Notes: a model not told the origin generated them from the letters alone. A DNA stretch of 64,000 bases from Craspedostauros australis (GCA_026770025.1 JAMXDE010000058.1:1-64000); one strand, 5' to 3'. Shown: positions 11,655-24,565, counted from the first letter of the stretch. Numbers and translations: made by a program.

Positions 11655-14600
11655 GCAGTCACTTCTGGCTTCTCTCTCTCTCTCAACACCTCTGATTGCG
11701 GTAGTCACACATCCAACAACGCCAGGAGGCGCCCCACACCACATATGACATGGCAGAAGCGTGGCACTTGTGGTTGGCAACTCCATGATGCTCGTTGCCA
11801 CACTCAAAGATGGATCATGATGGATGATGGATGATGGATGATGGATCACGAATTCTCACACATGCAGACACTTCTGGCCCCTCTCACAACACCATCCGCT
11901 GCAATCCTCGCACATCTCACAACGTTTGCACATGCCCAATGGCATGCATGACATGCCACATCCATATCACATCTGGTCAGAAACGACATGATGCTCATTG
12001 TTACCGTCACACTCAAACATGATCCAAGAAGGATCACAAAATCACCCACTTGCAGTCACTTCCGGCTTCTCTCTTAACACCTCCGATTGCGGTAGCCACA
12101 CATCCAACATCCCATACACACACCCCATGGCACATGTAATACACCACATCCATGTTACATGTGGTCAGCAATGACATGACGCTCATTGTCACACTCAAAG
12201 ATGGATCATGGTGGATGATGGATCACAAAACCTCAAACTTGCAGATACAATGCTAACCCTGACGGCTAACCCTAACTCTCACAAGACGATCAACTACAAT
12301 ATTTCACACATCCAACATCGCATACACACGCCCCATGGCACGCACAATACACAATACACAATACACCACATCTGTATCACATCTGGCCAGCAACGACATG
12401 ATGCCCATTGTCACACTCAAAGATGGACCATGATGGATTGCAAAACCTCAAACTTGCTGATACTTCTGGCTTACCCTAACTCTCACAACACCATCAGCTG
12501 CAATCCTTGCACATCTCACAACGCTCGCACACGTCGCATGGAACACATGACATGCCACATCCATATCACATGTGGCCGGCAATGACATGATGCTCGTTGA
12601 CATACTCAAAGATGAACCAAGATGGCTCACAAAATCACATACTTGCAGACACAATGCTAACCCTAACGGCTAACCCTAACTCTCACAACACCATCAACTG
12701 CAATCCTTGCACAACCACCAACAATCACACATGTCCCATGGCACACCTGGCATGGCACATCCGTAACACATCTGGCCAGCAACTACAGGATGCTCATTGT
12801 CACAGCCACAGTAACACTCAAAGATGGACCATGATGAATCCCAAAATCTCACACTTGCTGATACTAACCCTAACAGCTAACCCTAACTCTCACAACACCA
12901 TCAGCTGCAATACTCGCACATACCACAACGCGTACACACGCCCCATGGCATGCACAATACACAATACAACACATCCATATCACATGCGACCGGCAACGCC
13001 ATGATGTTCGTTTTCACACTCAAAGATGGACCATGATGGATGATGGATGATGGATGATGGATGATGGATGATGGGGATCACAAACTCTCACACATGCAGA
13101 CACTTCCGTCCCCTCTCACAACAACACCAACAACTGCAATCCTCGCACATCCCACAACACTCACACACGCCCCATGGCACGTACAATACACAATACACCA
13201 CATCCATATCACATGTGGCTGGCAACGACATGATGCTCGTTGTCACTGTAACAGTAACACTCAAAGATGAACCAAGATGGCTCACAAAATCACATACTTG
13301 CAGATACAATACTAACCCTAACCCTAACGGCTAACCCTAACTCTCACAACATGATCAACTGCACTAATCGCACATCCAGCATCACTCGCACATGTTTGAT
13401 GGCACGCATGACATGGTACATCCGTATCACATGCGGTCGGCAACTCAAAGATACTCGTTGTTGCCTTCACACTCACATGTGGATCATGGTGGAGCACAAT
13501 TTCTCGCACATGCTGTCATTTCCAGTCCCTCTGCAAACACCATCTAATGCAATGTATCACACATCCAACATCGTATGCACACGCTCCATAGCTATAGCAC
13601 GTACAGCGTACAGCGTACAATGTACAATACACCACCTCCATGTCACACGTGGCTGGCAACTCCACGATGTTCGGTGTCACAGTCACGCTCAACAGATGGA
13701 CCATGATGGATCACACAATCTCGAATTATGCAGATGCTTCTGGCCACTCTCACAACACCATCAACTGTGATACTCGCGCACCCCACAACGCTCACACACG
13801 CACCATGGCACATACAATACACCATACACAATACATCACATCTGTATCACGTGTGGCTGGCGACTCCAGGATCTTCAGTTTTGCACACAAACCTGGATCA
13901 TGATGGATCAAAATAATATCTCACACTTGCACACATTTCCAGATCCTCTCTCACCACCACCAATTGTGGTGATGGCACAACCAACAACGCTCACACACGC
14001 CCCATAACACTATTGGCACGATACAAGCGTGGCACATGCGGCCAGCAACTCCAAGATGCTCATTGTTACTGTCACAGTAACACTCAAAGATGGACCATGG
14101 TGGATCATGTTGGATCACAATAATATCTCACAATTGCAGTCACTTCCAGCCCATGTCTCAACACCATCAACAGCAATATACTTTACACATCCAACAATGG
14201 CCGCACTCGCCCATACCATGCATGACATCGACCAAGTGTATCACATGCGGCCAGCCACCCCAACGTGCTCATTGTCACACTCAAAGATGGATCATGATGG
14301 ATCGTGTTGGATCACAATAATATCTCACAATTGCAGTCACTTCCGGCCCATATCTCAACACCTCCAACTGCAGTAATCACACATCCAACAATGGTCATAC
14401 ACACTTCGAAGCTACCTTGACGTGGCACCAAGCGTGGAACATACAGCTGGCTACTCAATCATATTCATTGTCATGCTCAAGGATGGACCATGATGGATCA
14501 CAATATCTCACACTTGCACACATTTCCGGATACTCTCTCACCACTGCCAATTGCTGTAATCGCACATCTCACAACGTTCACACGTGCCCCATGGCACGCG

Positions 14601-14720
14601 CAATACTCCACCACCATATCACATGCAGCTGGCAACTTCACGATGTTCATTATCAGCCTCAAAGATGGACCATTTTGGATCACAATATCTCACACTTGCA
14701 GTCACTTGCAGTCATGTGCA
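11655..14720. repeat. Satellite B array (copy 1)
   Basis: About 14 diverged units of roughly 190-240 bases. Typical landmarks in order are CTCAAAGATGGACCATGATGG, ATCTCACACTTGCAGA, CTCTCACAACACCATCAACTG, GCACATCCCACAACGCTCAC, GCCCCATGGCACG, CATCCATATCACATGTGGC and GGCAACGACATGATGCTCG. The AAGATGGA landmark recurs near 11808, 12198, 12420, 12610, 12820, 13023, 13264, 14086, 14284 and 14661. Some units contain CTAACCCTAACGGCTAACCC telomere-like inserts (12249, 12656, 12862 and 13312). GGATGAT heptamer runs occur at about 11820-11846 and 13034-13074. Copy 2 is at about 29110-32175. Confidence 0.9.
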
Positions 14721-15392
14721 GTCACTTGCAGCCCCTCACTCACTGGCCAACACGCACACATAGACAGTGCACACAATGCACACAGTGCACACACACTGAT
14801 CACATGGTTCCCTGCAAACTTAAATGGCCAAATCACAACACACTGCCCATACACTGCCCATACACTGCCCATACAGTGCCCATACAGTGCTCACAACAAG
14901 GAAATGCACAAAAACACAAGATACAACATCACTAATAACCCGCAACCCTCCATACACGAGTAGCAAAGGCACACAAGACACACAAGGCATGCACAGAGAC
15001 AAGGCCATGGCACAACATGTCACCAACTGCTCACTACACACCCATGCATGATAACCAACCACACAAAAGAACAGGGCAATTTCCAGCACCCATCATACAC
15101 TAAGACACTGCTCACTGCAGGCCAAAGCACGATAATCCAGGACACAAAAGCATCACCCTAACAATTGACAGCACCAATCATACATCAAGACACAGCTCAC
15201 TACACCCCAATGCACAATAACCCCAAAACAATGTTGCTAATAGCCCCTAACACACTGGCAGCAAAAACATGCACACACACAAGTGCCCGAACAATGCCCA
15301 CAAAGTCAAAACTTGATCACACAACACGCCATTGCACGATAACCCACAATACAAGGACATTACTACACCCACGACACACATGAGCAGCAATG
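14721..15392. other. Simple-sequence-rich spacer
   Basis: No gene is visible. It contains a CAGTGCACACAATGCACA cluster at about 14765-14800 and an 11-base ACTGCCCATAC minisatellite at about 14840-14885 (three full copies here, four in copy 2 near 32297-32345). After that is A/C-rich text with loose repetition of CACAATAACCC and CAAGACACAGCTCACTACA. Copy 2 is at about 32176-32859. Confidence 0.6.
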
Positions 15393-15505
15393 GCACACAC
15401 TCACACTCACACTCACACTCACACTCACACTCACACTCACCCTCGCACTCAAACACACACTCACTCACACTCAAACACACACTCACTCACACTCAAACAC
15501 ACACT

Positions 15506-15558
<53 letters not shown>

Positions 15559-15585
15559 ACTCACACACTCACACACTCACACACT

Positions 15586-15642
<57 letters not shown>

Positions 15643-15659
15643 ACTCACACACTCACACA

Positions 15660-15712
<53 letters not shown>
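15393..15712. repeat. Long (CA)n/(CACACT)n/(CTCAAACACA)n tract, copy 1
   Basis: Over 300 bases built only from CACTCA, CACACT, CTCAAACACA and pure CA runs. In copy 2 (32860-33182) the order and number of the blocks differ, as expected from replication slippage. Long Thr-His or Val-Cys open frames across it have no coding meaning. Confidence 0.95.
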
Positions 15713-15713
<1 letters not shown>

Positions 15714-16200
15714 CACAGCGAACAACACACAACGCACAACGAACAACGTACAGACCAATGACTGTACACACACACGAACACACAATCCAACAAGTGACAG
15801 ACCAATTATCCACAATCCAGTCCACTACGGACGACGTACGGACGGTAATGTACACCAAGTCTCCATTTTCCGCAACTCCCAAATGTACCACCAAATGTCC
15901 ATGTCCCCCACCTCCCAAAATACCATTAAAACCCCAAAATAGTGACAAACTTCAACACCCCACAGCTCGCTCAATATCCACCTGTTGACAAAATCGAGCG
16001 TCACTACAGGTGCCCAAAAGCCAACTCCACACCACCAACAACAAAAAAGCCAAAAATATCAACCCTGACTTTCACAGGTTCCGGCTTTTATAAACCCTAA
16101 CTTAAAAAATAACGCCCTTGACTTTCAGAGGTTCAGGTTTCTGTCAACCACAACCCTAACCCTAACTAGCCCTAATGATGAACTTGTCAATCGCTGTCAT
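15713..16200. other. Spacer with telomere-like end (copy 1)
   Basis: No gene is visible. The shared part includes ACGGACGACGTACGGACGG near 15827 and a C-rich run (CCCCCACCTCCC). It ends at TATAAACCCTAAC (16089-16101). Beyond that, copy 1 alone reads GACTTTCAGAGG, a near-repeat of the preceding GACTTTCACAGG, and then CAACCCTAACCCTAACTAGC at 16151-16170. Confidence 0.6.
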
Positions 16201-16485
16201 AGTGTCCACACAAGCAACCAATCAAACCCTAATGTACGAGGAAACAACACGGTGACGTAGGACGGCCAGACCGATGTTTGGGCCGGTTGACGGTCGACGT
16301 ACAGACATTTCTAGGGGCACACAATAACGTACGGTCAACGTACAGAAGTTAATGTATGGAAAATGATCCGCAACTCCCAGACAACACGACATACTACGAG
16401 CCAAGCGATACACCGTGTGAAACATGTACACCACTATACAGCATGATGAACACATGTTCACGCACATCCACTTGTACACACACAA
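16201..16485. repeat. Fragment of the higher-order subtelomeric repeat
   Basis: The text from AGTGTCCACACAAGCAACC, through AATGTACGAGGA, ACACGGTGACGTAGGACGG and CCAGACCGATGTTTGG, to ATACACCGTGTGAAACATGT closely resembles the block that starts at 33597 and recurs at 36577 and 37716. It stops near CTTGTACACACACAAAG, where Copia gag-like sequence begins. The Copia element is therefore joined to this repeat rather than to unique DNA. Confidence 0.8.
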
Positions 16486-16734
16486 AGTGCCCAGCTTTGA
16501 TGGGTCCGTGTCCGGTTTTGCCACCAGACTCCTTGGTTTCCAGCACGTCGAAGGCTTGGTGTTCCAGCGCACTGTGTACTGTGTCCACTCTGGAGCTCAG
16601 TTGTATCTTCCTCGAAGAGCTCTGCGGGCACGGGTACTCATTGGAACACTATCGTACCATGCTGCGCACCATCACGTCTCCAAAGTCTCTCCCCTTCAAC
16701 CTTCACGTGGAGCAGATGGCGCAGGAGATCCTGG

Positions 16735-17139
16735 ATGTGCCGACCGCCGGCGTCCAGCCCACGGCTCATCGCGTCAGCACTCGTTCCGGACGAGGGTGGC
16801 TCCGATCGCGAGCGTTCGCGTCGCCCCACCAACGCTTTCTACAAACCAGACCCTGATGCGTTCTGCCCCGCTTGTTGCTCCATGGGACATGGCCCTGCCA
16901 CATGCAAGGCTTTTGGACGTGCTTCTCACATGCAGCACTACATCCAAGAGCACCCCAAGGAGGTTGAGACCATCCAGAACAATTTCCGCACTCACTTCAG
17001 CCGCGACAAGCGCAAGGCCACCGCGCGTGCTCTCCAGCGTTTTGGCGACCGTGGTGACGAGCACTGGGTCGACTTGCTCCTTTCGCCCGACGTGGAGGAG
17101 TCTTTGGACCAGGATTTTTGGTCTGCCGGTCAGGGATAG
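16735..17139 (+). CDS. Copia-type Gag C-terminal part with CCHC zinc knuckle
   Basis: The nucleocapsid-like part of Gag binds element RNA in the virus-like particle. The 134-residue frame from ATG 16735 contains CPACCSMGHGPATC (residues 44-57), an exact Cx2Cx4Hx4C knuckle, followed by a basic helix-rich segment and an acidic end (SPDVEESLDQDFW). Upstream, from about 16490 to 16740, Gag-like text (HGYSLEHYRTMLRTI) lies in a different frame, so the full Gag is frameshifted. The stop at 17137-17139 overlaps the open pol frame by 22 bases in the -1 frame, an arrangement compatible with -1 frameshifting. No perfect slippery heptamer is seen (GATTTTTGG at 17113-17121 is the nearest). The equivalent of copy 1 lies outside the window. 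Confidence 0.65.
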   Translation: MCRPPASSPRLIASALVPDEGGSDRERSRRPTNAFYKPDPDAFCPACCSMGHGPATCKAFGRASHMQHYIQEHPKEVETIQNNFRTHFSRDKRKATARALQRFGDRGDEHWVDLLLSPDVEESLDQDFWSAGQG

Positions 17140-20100
17140 GTGCAACCCCTGATGAGCAGCAGAATCCTCTCACGCGTGGTAGCGGGGTGCTTGCAGGTCG
17201 TCGTCACGATGAGGCATCCTTGCTTGCACTACCTGCACCGCCCGACACAATACCCTGCAAGATGGTGCGTGTCGAGCTACTGCCGGTGTGTCTGGTGCGT
17301 GCAGCTGCTGTTGTTGATAGCAACGTGCACCTGTGGGACCCCAGCAATGGAATCGAACAGTGCGATCCCGGTGCCAACGTCAGCGCTACTCCCGACCGCT
17401 CCATCATACAGGCATGCCAGTCCTACGATAATCCGGTGCCCCTGGCAGCCGCCAATGCGAGCGCTGCGTGCATGATGTGCCCTGGCATTGGCATCTTGGC
17501 AATCCCCATTTCCGATGGCAGTCATATTCGGGCTGTCACACTGTATTGCCCAGAGCTCACTGTGACATTGATTTCTCCGCAGGCCATTGTGCGGCAAGGG
17601 GACAATCCGTTCCATTGGTACGTCCTGGACGATAGCCCCAACGGCGCGATCCTCACCTTTCAGGGCCCGACAGGTTCCGTGAGCACATCCATGCGGCGGC
17701 ACAACGGCCTCTACTACTTTGCAGCGGAGCATGGCGTGCAACCCGCGGCATTCGCTGTGCAGAGCGCTTCATCGGCACTGCAAGCGGAGCTTTGGCACAT
17801 GAGGCTCGGGAATGCTGGCATGCATCAACTGCAACAGCTGCCAGCGCACTGCTCCGGTGTACCCAGTGGCCTTGCCAAGGGCACGCATCCGTTGCGACAC
17901 TGTTCCGTGTGCGACCAAGCCCGGCGGATCAAGGCCACTCGAGGGCATACGGATTCCGATCCGATACCCATTGCTGGTGCTCACTTCCATGCTGACTACG
18001 GATTCATGCGGTCGTTGGACCAGCACTATGGCAGAGACTCGTCCCGCAATTCCACCAAGACACATCGGGTGGTGTAGTCCATTGAAGGCTTCACTTCATA
18101 TCCCCTTGTCACTGATGCCTACACCAGGTACACCTGGGTATTTCCTACCAAGACCAGGTCTCTGCCTGTGAACATCTTTACCAACCTCCTTCGGGAATTT
18201 GGATGCAAAGACGGTTGCGAGGCGGTGAGAGTGGACTCTGGAGGCGAGCTCGCGCGGTCTGGTGCTTTCCAAACCGCCATCCAATCGGCCGGCCACACTC
18301 TTGAGCTCACCAGGGCTGGGTGCTCATGGATGAATGGCAAAGTCAAGCGGCTCAATCGGACGTTCGGTGTGATGACGAGGTCGCTGCTGTATGCTTCAGG
18401 GTTGCATCCCAAGTTCTGGGCACGTGCCCTTACTCATGTGGTGTACATCAAGAATCGGTTGTGGCATTCGAGCATCGACACCACTCCATACCAGCTCCAA
18501 CATGGTGTCCAACCCAATCTTCGACACCTGCACGTGTTCGGCTCCAGAGTGATTGTACGCAAACCGGGGTATCCAGCCGCGAAACTGGACGTCCACACGT
18601 ACGATGGCATTTTTGTCGGCTACACTGCGACACCCACGATCCATGACTACTACGACTTGGATTCAGGGCGCATCAAATCGGCAGGCAATCTCATCTTTGA
18701 TGAGGCGCACTTCTCTGCTCATGAACGTCCGCTGGAGCCGCAACTCCTTTTTGATCTCGGGCTCCAGCTGGATCATGGAGGCACCGATGAACAACTCCCA
18801 GATCCCATGAAAGCCAAGGCCAGTGACATGAGTCTTCCGGTCGAGTGCGCCCGCCCTGTCACGTATGATGACAATGCTCTACATGCAGTGGCGGCAGCGT
18901 GCTCTACTGATGGAGTCGAGAGTCCCAATATCGTTCACATGACAGGAGATCCGTACGAGCGAGCGTTTCAACAGCGCCTCGTCCTTTCCGGCGACGATCC
19001 CACCGCAGGTCTGGAGTTCCAACATGATGAGCTATGCGGCAGATTGCAGCTCAAGGTGTGCAAGCCCGGCTCGGTTTCGGCGCGCATCCCAAGGTGGAGG
19101 TCCAGACTCAAGGGGTTGTATCTACTCGCCATTGACGCGCGTGAGATTTACTCTGTGCAGGATGTCGTGCAGGCCATACGTGATGCCCCGTCAGCAGGGT
19201 CGGGACGCATGCGATGCTGTGTTCGCCTTTGATGATATTCGCAATTCTCTCACGCAGCATGGCGTCCCGCAGCTGTATTTTGATCAACTTCGGCACGTGG
19301 GGTCCATTCTCAGCGATATTGCCAATGGCGCATCCTTTGGATGCACCGCCCAAGCTAACTCAGCGACATCTTCTTCAACGCGACGATTGGGACGAGTGGC
19401 AACAGGCGGAGTACAAGCAGCTGGATCAATACCAACATCAAGGCATGTTTGGCGATCCTATTGAGCCACCGCGGGATGTGGCAATCTTCGACTGGGTCTG
19501 GGTCTATGTCATCAAGGCACATGAGAACAACCGCAAGAAAGCTCGCGCCATGTGCGATGGATCAACCCATGGTGGCAGTGTACGCGTCTTTGGTCACACC
19601 TACGCGGCGACCCCAGACCTCACCGAGTTTCGCATCCTCGTTGCCATTGCTGCAGTGCAAGGACTGCTGGTGTATGGAGCTGACGTTGCCAATGCATTGC
19701 GGAGGCGCCTGCCAGTGCGCAGAGATACTACATGCGGGCGGATGATCAATTTTGCAACTGGTGGCAACACAAGTATGGCAAAGTTCTGGACCGACACGTG
19801 GTGGTACCCGTTCTCAATAATCTCCAGGGCCATCCTGAAGCGCCCAGACAGTGGAGTCTACATGTCAACCGCCTTCTCAAGGACATGGGCTTCACTGCCA
19901 CTACGCAAGCGCCGTGTTTGTACACTGGTGAGCTGTGCCAGAACAAAGTCTACGTACTTCGGCAGGTGGATGATTTTGCAGTGGCAGCACGCGATGAGGC
20001 TTCGTACACAAGATTCTGTGACATGCTCAATGCTCGTCTGAATCAGCCCATCACTCGGCACGGTCTCTTCGCACATTACAATGGACTGGATCTCATCCAG

Positions 20101-21066
20101 GCGCGGCGGCACACGACGGTGCACTGCTCTACCTACATTGACAAGGTGCTGGAACGGCACGATTGGCAAGGGCTGAAGTCTTCGCAACGCCTCCCCATGC
20201 GAGCGGATAATGGGCACGTGCGCCAGTTGGATCAGGCTGTTCTGCCTGACTCAGATACCGAGCGGCAACGTCTGCAGTCCGAGTTCTTCAACTACCGACA
20301 GGCCATTGGCGAGCTTACATGGGCCATGGTTTCGTGTCGGTCTGACATATCGTTCCCGGTGGTCAAGCTGAGTCAGTTCTCCATGAACCCTGCACGTGCA
20401 CACTACGAAGCCGTCAAGTATCTTTTTTGGTACATTGCGGCCACCAGGGAGTTTGGTGTCACATATTGGCGACAGTCCCCTCTCATGCAGCTTGCGGATG
20501 TTCCCAACCCGCGACAGCTGTCCCCTGCTGACGACAAGCGTCACAACACGACGGATCAGGCTACTATCCAGGCAACTTCTCTGTATGCCTACATGGATGC
20601 TGATTGGGGTGCCGACACCAAGCATCGTCGGTCTACCAGCAGCATTGCTTTCCTTCTAGGTGGCGCAGCTGTCGCATGGAAGACTCGAGTGCAGCCTACT
20701 GTCTCTCTCAGCACATCCGAGGTCGAGTTCCTTGCCGCCAGCGATGCTGGAAAGATGGCACTCTGGCTTCGGTCTATTCTTGATGAGATTGGCGTTGCGC
20801 AGAAGCATGCAACGCTCATCTACAAGGACAATCGAGGTGCGAGAATGATGGTTAACGCCAACCAGCCGACACGGAACTCCAGGCACATTGACATACGCAC
20901 ATTTGCCGTCAGCGATTGGGTGGACAGAGATCTTATCCTGATAACCAACGTGCCTTCGGACCTCAATGCTTCAGACGTGTGCACCAAACAGACGCCAGTG
21001 GTTCTGTTCTATTGGCATACGGATCTGCTCATGGGACGCATACCGCCTTTCTACGTTCACCAGTGA
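17118..21066 (+). pseudogene. Copia-type Pol (protease, integrase, RT, RNase H), copy 2
   Basis: Domain order is that of Ty1/Copia. Protease region with CDPGANVSAT; GAG-pre-integrase with LWHMRLGNAGM and HCSVCDQARR; integrase with HADYGF and VRVDSGGEL; reverse transcriptase with VLRQVDDFAVA; RNase H with YAYMDADWGAD, STSEVEFLAASD and KDNRGARMM. An in-frame TAG (18075-18077) splits integrase. The frame shifts near 19200, 19360 and 19690; the last looks like loss of one T in a TTTGCGGAG-type context. The third acidic residue of the integrase DDE triad, normally the E of NGxxER, is lysine in NGKVKRLNRT, so strand transfer should fail even without the breaks. The stop is at 21064-21066. No LTR pair was found. 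Confidence 0.9.
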
Positions 21067-21307
21067 GTGCTCCCCATGGAGTGTGGTGATGCCTGTCTTC
21101 TCTACAACAGAGTCGATTCTTTTCGCTAGCTTACGCTAGTGCGTGTGTGTGTGGGGGGGGGGGGGAGGCATCTGTACACCCGTACGATGACAGACGTCAT
21201 CATCAGCAGCAGCGAACACAACAAAAGTCATCACCATTCTGTGGCCATAAATCCATCATTAGCACCAAAGCACACACATCACTCTCTCACGATACTGACA
21301 CTAACTA
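21067..21307. other. Copia 3' flank, copy 2
   Basis: Same content as 3480-3720: small inverted repeat GCTAGCTTACGCTAG, GTGTGTGTG running into poly-G at about 21152-21165, and no gene. Confidence 0.5.
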
Positions 21308-22487
21308 CTGCAAGTATTGCCCCAACTAACCCTAACTGATACAAATTCATCACCCATTCATCCTTGATACAAATTCATCACACATTAACACCCTAGCCCT
21401 TGATACAAGTTCATCACTCACCAAACAACACACATTGGCTGATTTCTATTCCTATACCCCACCCCCAACCATGCAACTAACTCCTAAAAGTATTGCCGAC
21501 GCAACCCTTGATACAAATTCATCACAGATTAACCCTTGATACTTATTCATCACACATTAACACCCTAACTCTTGCCATCACTCACCAAACAACACACATT
21601 GGCCAATATCTATTCCTATACCCCACCCCCAACCAACCAACTAACTGCTACAAGTATTGCCCTAACTAACCCTTGATACAAATTCATCACATACTAACCC
21701 TTGATACAAATTCATAACACCCTGACCCTTTCCGTCACTCATGGCACAACACACATTGGCCGATATCTATTCCTATACCCCACCCCCAACCACCCAACTA
21801 ACTCCTGAAAGTATTGCCCAAACTAACCCTTGATACAAGTTCATCACACATTAACCCTTGATACAATTCATCACACATTAACACCCTAACACCCTAACCC
21901 TTACCATCACTCACCAAACAACACACATTGGCTGATTTCTATTCCTATACCCCACCCCCAACCACGCAACTAACTCCTAAAAGTATTGCCGACGCAACCC
22001 TTGATACAAATTCATCACAGATTAACCCTTGATACTTATTCATCACACATTAACACCCTAACTCTTGCCAGCACTCACCAAACAACACACATTGGCCAAT
22101 ATCTATTCCTATACCCCACCCCCAACCAACCAACTAACTGCTACAAGTATTGCCCAAACTAACCCTTGATACAAATTCATCACATACTAACCCTTGATAC
22201 AAATTCAGAACACCCTGACCCTTACCATCACTCACCATACCACACATATAGGCCAAAATCTATTCCTATACCCCACCCCCAACCATGCAACTAACTCCTA
22301 AAAGTAGCGCGCAACCTAACCCTTGATACATATTCATCACCCATTAACCCTTGCCATCACTCACCATACAACACACATTGGCTGATTTCTATTCCTATAC
22401 CCCACCCCCAACCGCGCAACTGACTCCTGCAAGTATCGCCTAACCTAACCCTTGATAGAAATTCATTGCACCCTAGCACCCTAACAC
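21308..22487. repeat. Satellite A array, block 1 (copy 2)
   Basis: Copy of 3721-5030, lacking one unit of about 130 bases. In copy 1 the text CCGCGCAACTGACTCCTGC occurs twice (near 4827 and 4959); here it occurs once (near 22412). Confidence 0.9.
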
Positions 22488-22554
22488 CCAAACATGCAGT
22501 GAACAGAAATTACCATCAGTCACCACACAAAAACACTGTCCGATATCCATCTCA

Positions 22555-22651
22555 GACACTCACACACACTCGCACACACTCGCACACACTCGCACACACT
22601 TGCACACACTCGCACACACTCGCACACACTCGCACACACTCACACACATAG
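22555..22651. repeat. CACACACTCG minisatellite (copy 2)
   Basis: Identical counterpart of 5100-5196. The 13-base ACAGCCCATGGAC minisatellite follows at 22795-22847, and the single satellite B unit at 23015-23159. Confidence 0.9.
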
Positions 22652-23159
22652 TTGGAACACACTGTGAAACGGCTGACATACTCTCATTACAATTCCATTA
22701 GCCATACACAACTTGTACGCTCAAATGGAATGCACAGCAACGGCCATCAATCACCACACATCACACAAAAGCAAACACTGGCCAATATCCATCCACAGCC
22801 CATGGACACAGCCCATGGACACAGCCCATGGACACAGCCCATTGACACACCCCACATTCCTTGAACACTGTCAGCACGGTTCACATGTCGTTATGCAAGC
22901 CACACACACACACATCTCACACACCCAAAAATGCAATGTACAGAAATTGCCATCACTTGCCACACAACACACACTTTCAGCCACTTCCGGCTTCTCTCTC
23001 TCTCTCTCTCTCTCTCAACACCTCTGATCGCTGTAGTCACACATCCAACAACGGCAGGAGACGTCCCACACCACGCATGACATGGCAGGAGCGTGGCACA
23101 TATGGCTGCCAACTCCATGATGCTCATTGCTACTGCCACACTCAAAGACTGATCATGAT

Positions 23160-24565
23160 ATGCCTTCCTTCCTTCCTGCCCATCCTGCTGTGGTGAATCC
23201 ATACTGCAGTGGTGCTGCCAACAGTGGCATTGTCATCAACAATGATAGCTGCTGTGATGGTGCCAACAATGCCAACGACACAGGCAATTGTGGTGCCACC
23301 AACCAGACCACTGATGCTGATACTGCTGCTCCCCCCCAGCAGCTCACGCCCCCTCCTCCACCTGTCCCTGAGGCAGCCGCGGTGCCAACAGCCGCTCCTG
23401 TTCCCACTGACTCTATGTGGAGGTCCCTCCTGCACCTGAGGGATCCAATCCTGCTCGATCCAAGGCTGCCACCACTGCCAGAGCCTCTCCGTTGCTATGA
23501 TGGGCCTGTGCTCGCTCCTGACAACGTTGTGACTCCTGACAAGGGTGCAGATCTCCCTGGCTATTCCGTACCTCCTGCAGATGTCGAGCTGGATCAGGTG
23601 TACGGCGACCACGCCCACAACAATGACAACAATGACGGCTCCCACCTCCATGGTGGTGTTGGCGGAGATGCTGTGTGGCAGCAGTGCTGGGCTTGCATCG
23701 TCGTTGCATTCTCCCCACAACAATACTTGGTCCCACATTGTTGCATTGGTCACAGATTCCTTCACCTCCTCTCTCTCTCTCTGGAGCTCAGGGGGATTCG
23801 CGACTGGCTGTGGAACTCAGAGAAACTGCTGTTGCCTGCGGCAGTGGCTCTCCAGACCACCCCTGGTGTGTGTGGCCGCAGCAATGTCCGGAAGTGGCTG
23901 CCCTCTTGCATGGATTTGTGGGAGACCAGCAAGTTTGCCATGCTGGTCGAGGCCACCGAGCCAGAGCTGCGCCAGCATGCCATTCTATCTGGTGGCACCC
24001 GCAACGATGCGCCACATGCCCGTGCCTTCAAGTCAAAGGTTCTCTCTGGTTGTCTGCATATGCTGCGGTTCGCACCTTCACACACATCTTGTGAAGGTGG
24101 TGATCTCCTCTTGCCAGCAGAAATCGACACCAAGTCTGGTCTGCCCGTGGAGGAGACACTGAGACTCAGGCATCCTGTCATGTCATACGTGATCCTGACA
24201 TCAGTGGCAACGGGACAAGAGCATTCGAGCCATATGACGGTCCTGCTCCCACCCCTGTCCCTGTCAAGATCACCAAATGAGGTGGTTGGATCAGTTGCTT
24301 GCAAACTCTCCGGGGAGGCTGGTCCGGTCCAGGCGGTCTTGATGCTGTCCATCTGGGAAACTGGTTCCTGCGGTTTTGGCAGCAAGTCCAAGCATCTCCG
24401 CAAGGAGGTTGCTGCTTGGACCAACTGGCTCTCCAACTCCCATCCTCCATGGGCTGCCTACCGCGCCATGATGCCATGCCGCCTCATTGCTCTGGACAGG
24501 CGAAAGAGACGCGTCGAAGATGTTCAAGACTCCGAACCTGGACAGAGGGCATCTTTTGTGTTAAT
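23160..24565 (+). pseudogene. RT-associated N-terminal segment, RT core missing (copy 2)
   Basis: Counterpart of 5705-7110 with the same frame breaks: the Pro-rich leader, DLPGYSVPP, LELRGIRDWLWNSEK and SNSHPPWAAYRAMM then CRLIALD, followed by abrupt loss of RT homology. Because the breaks and the deletion are identical in both copies, the element was already dead before the 17.5-kb block was duplicated. Role assignment rests on remembered family consensus blocks and is moderate only. Confidence 0.5.

Larger units (their letters stand above)
1..16101. repeat. Subtelomeric segmental repeat, copy 1 (5' cut by window edge)
   Basis: This block is repeated almost base for base at 17622-33573. The offset is about 17453-17455 bases between positions 5000 and 14000, and it shifts elsewhere through copy-number changes in tandem repeats. 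In the recombinase-like ORF the only base substitution I noticed is C at 7512 versus A at 24967. Homology ends at 16101/33573 in the shared text TATAAACCCTAAC, a telomere-like motif. The first 3.4 kb differ from copy 2 by many one-base gains and losses, whereas the rest is nearly identical. The repeat is therefore either a very recent tandem duplication or an assembly duplication. Confidence 0.95.

Noticed and set aside
15332-15988. Long Thr-His/Ser-His open frame of about 218 codons (and Val-Cys frames on the other strand)
   Set aside because: It is produced entirely by CA and CACACT repeats; the reading frame has no conserved content outside the microsatellite.
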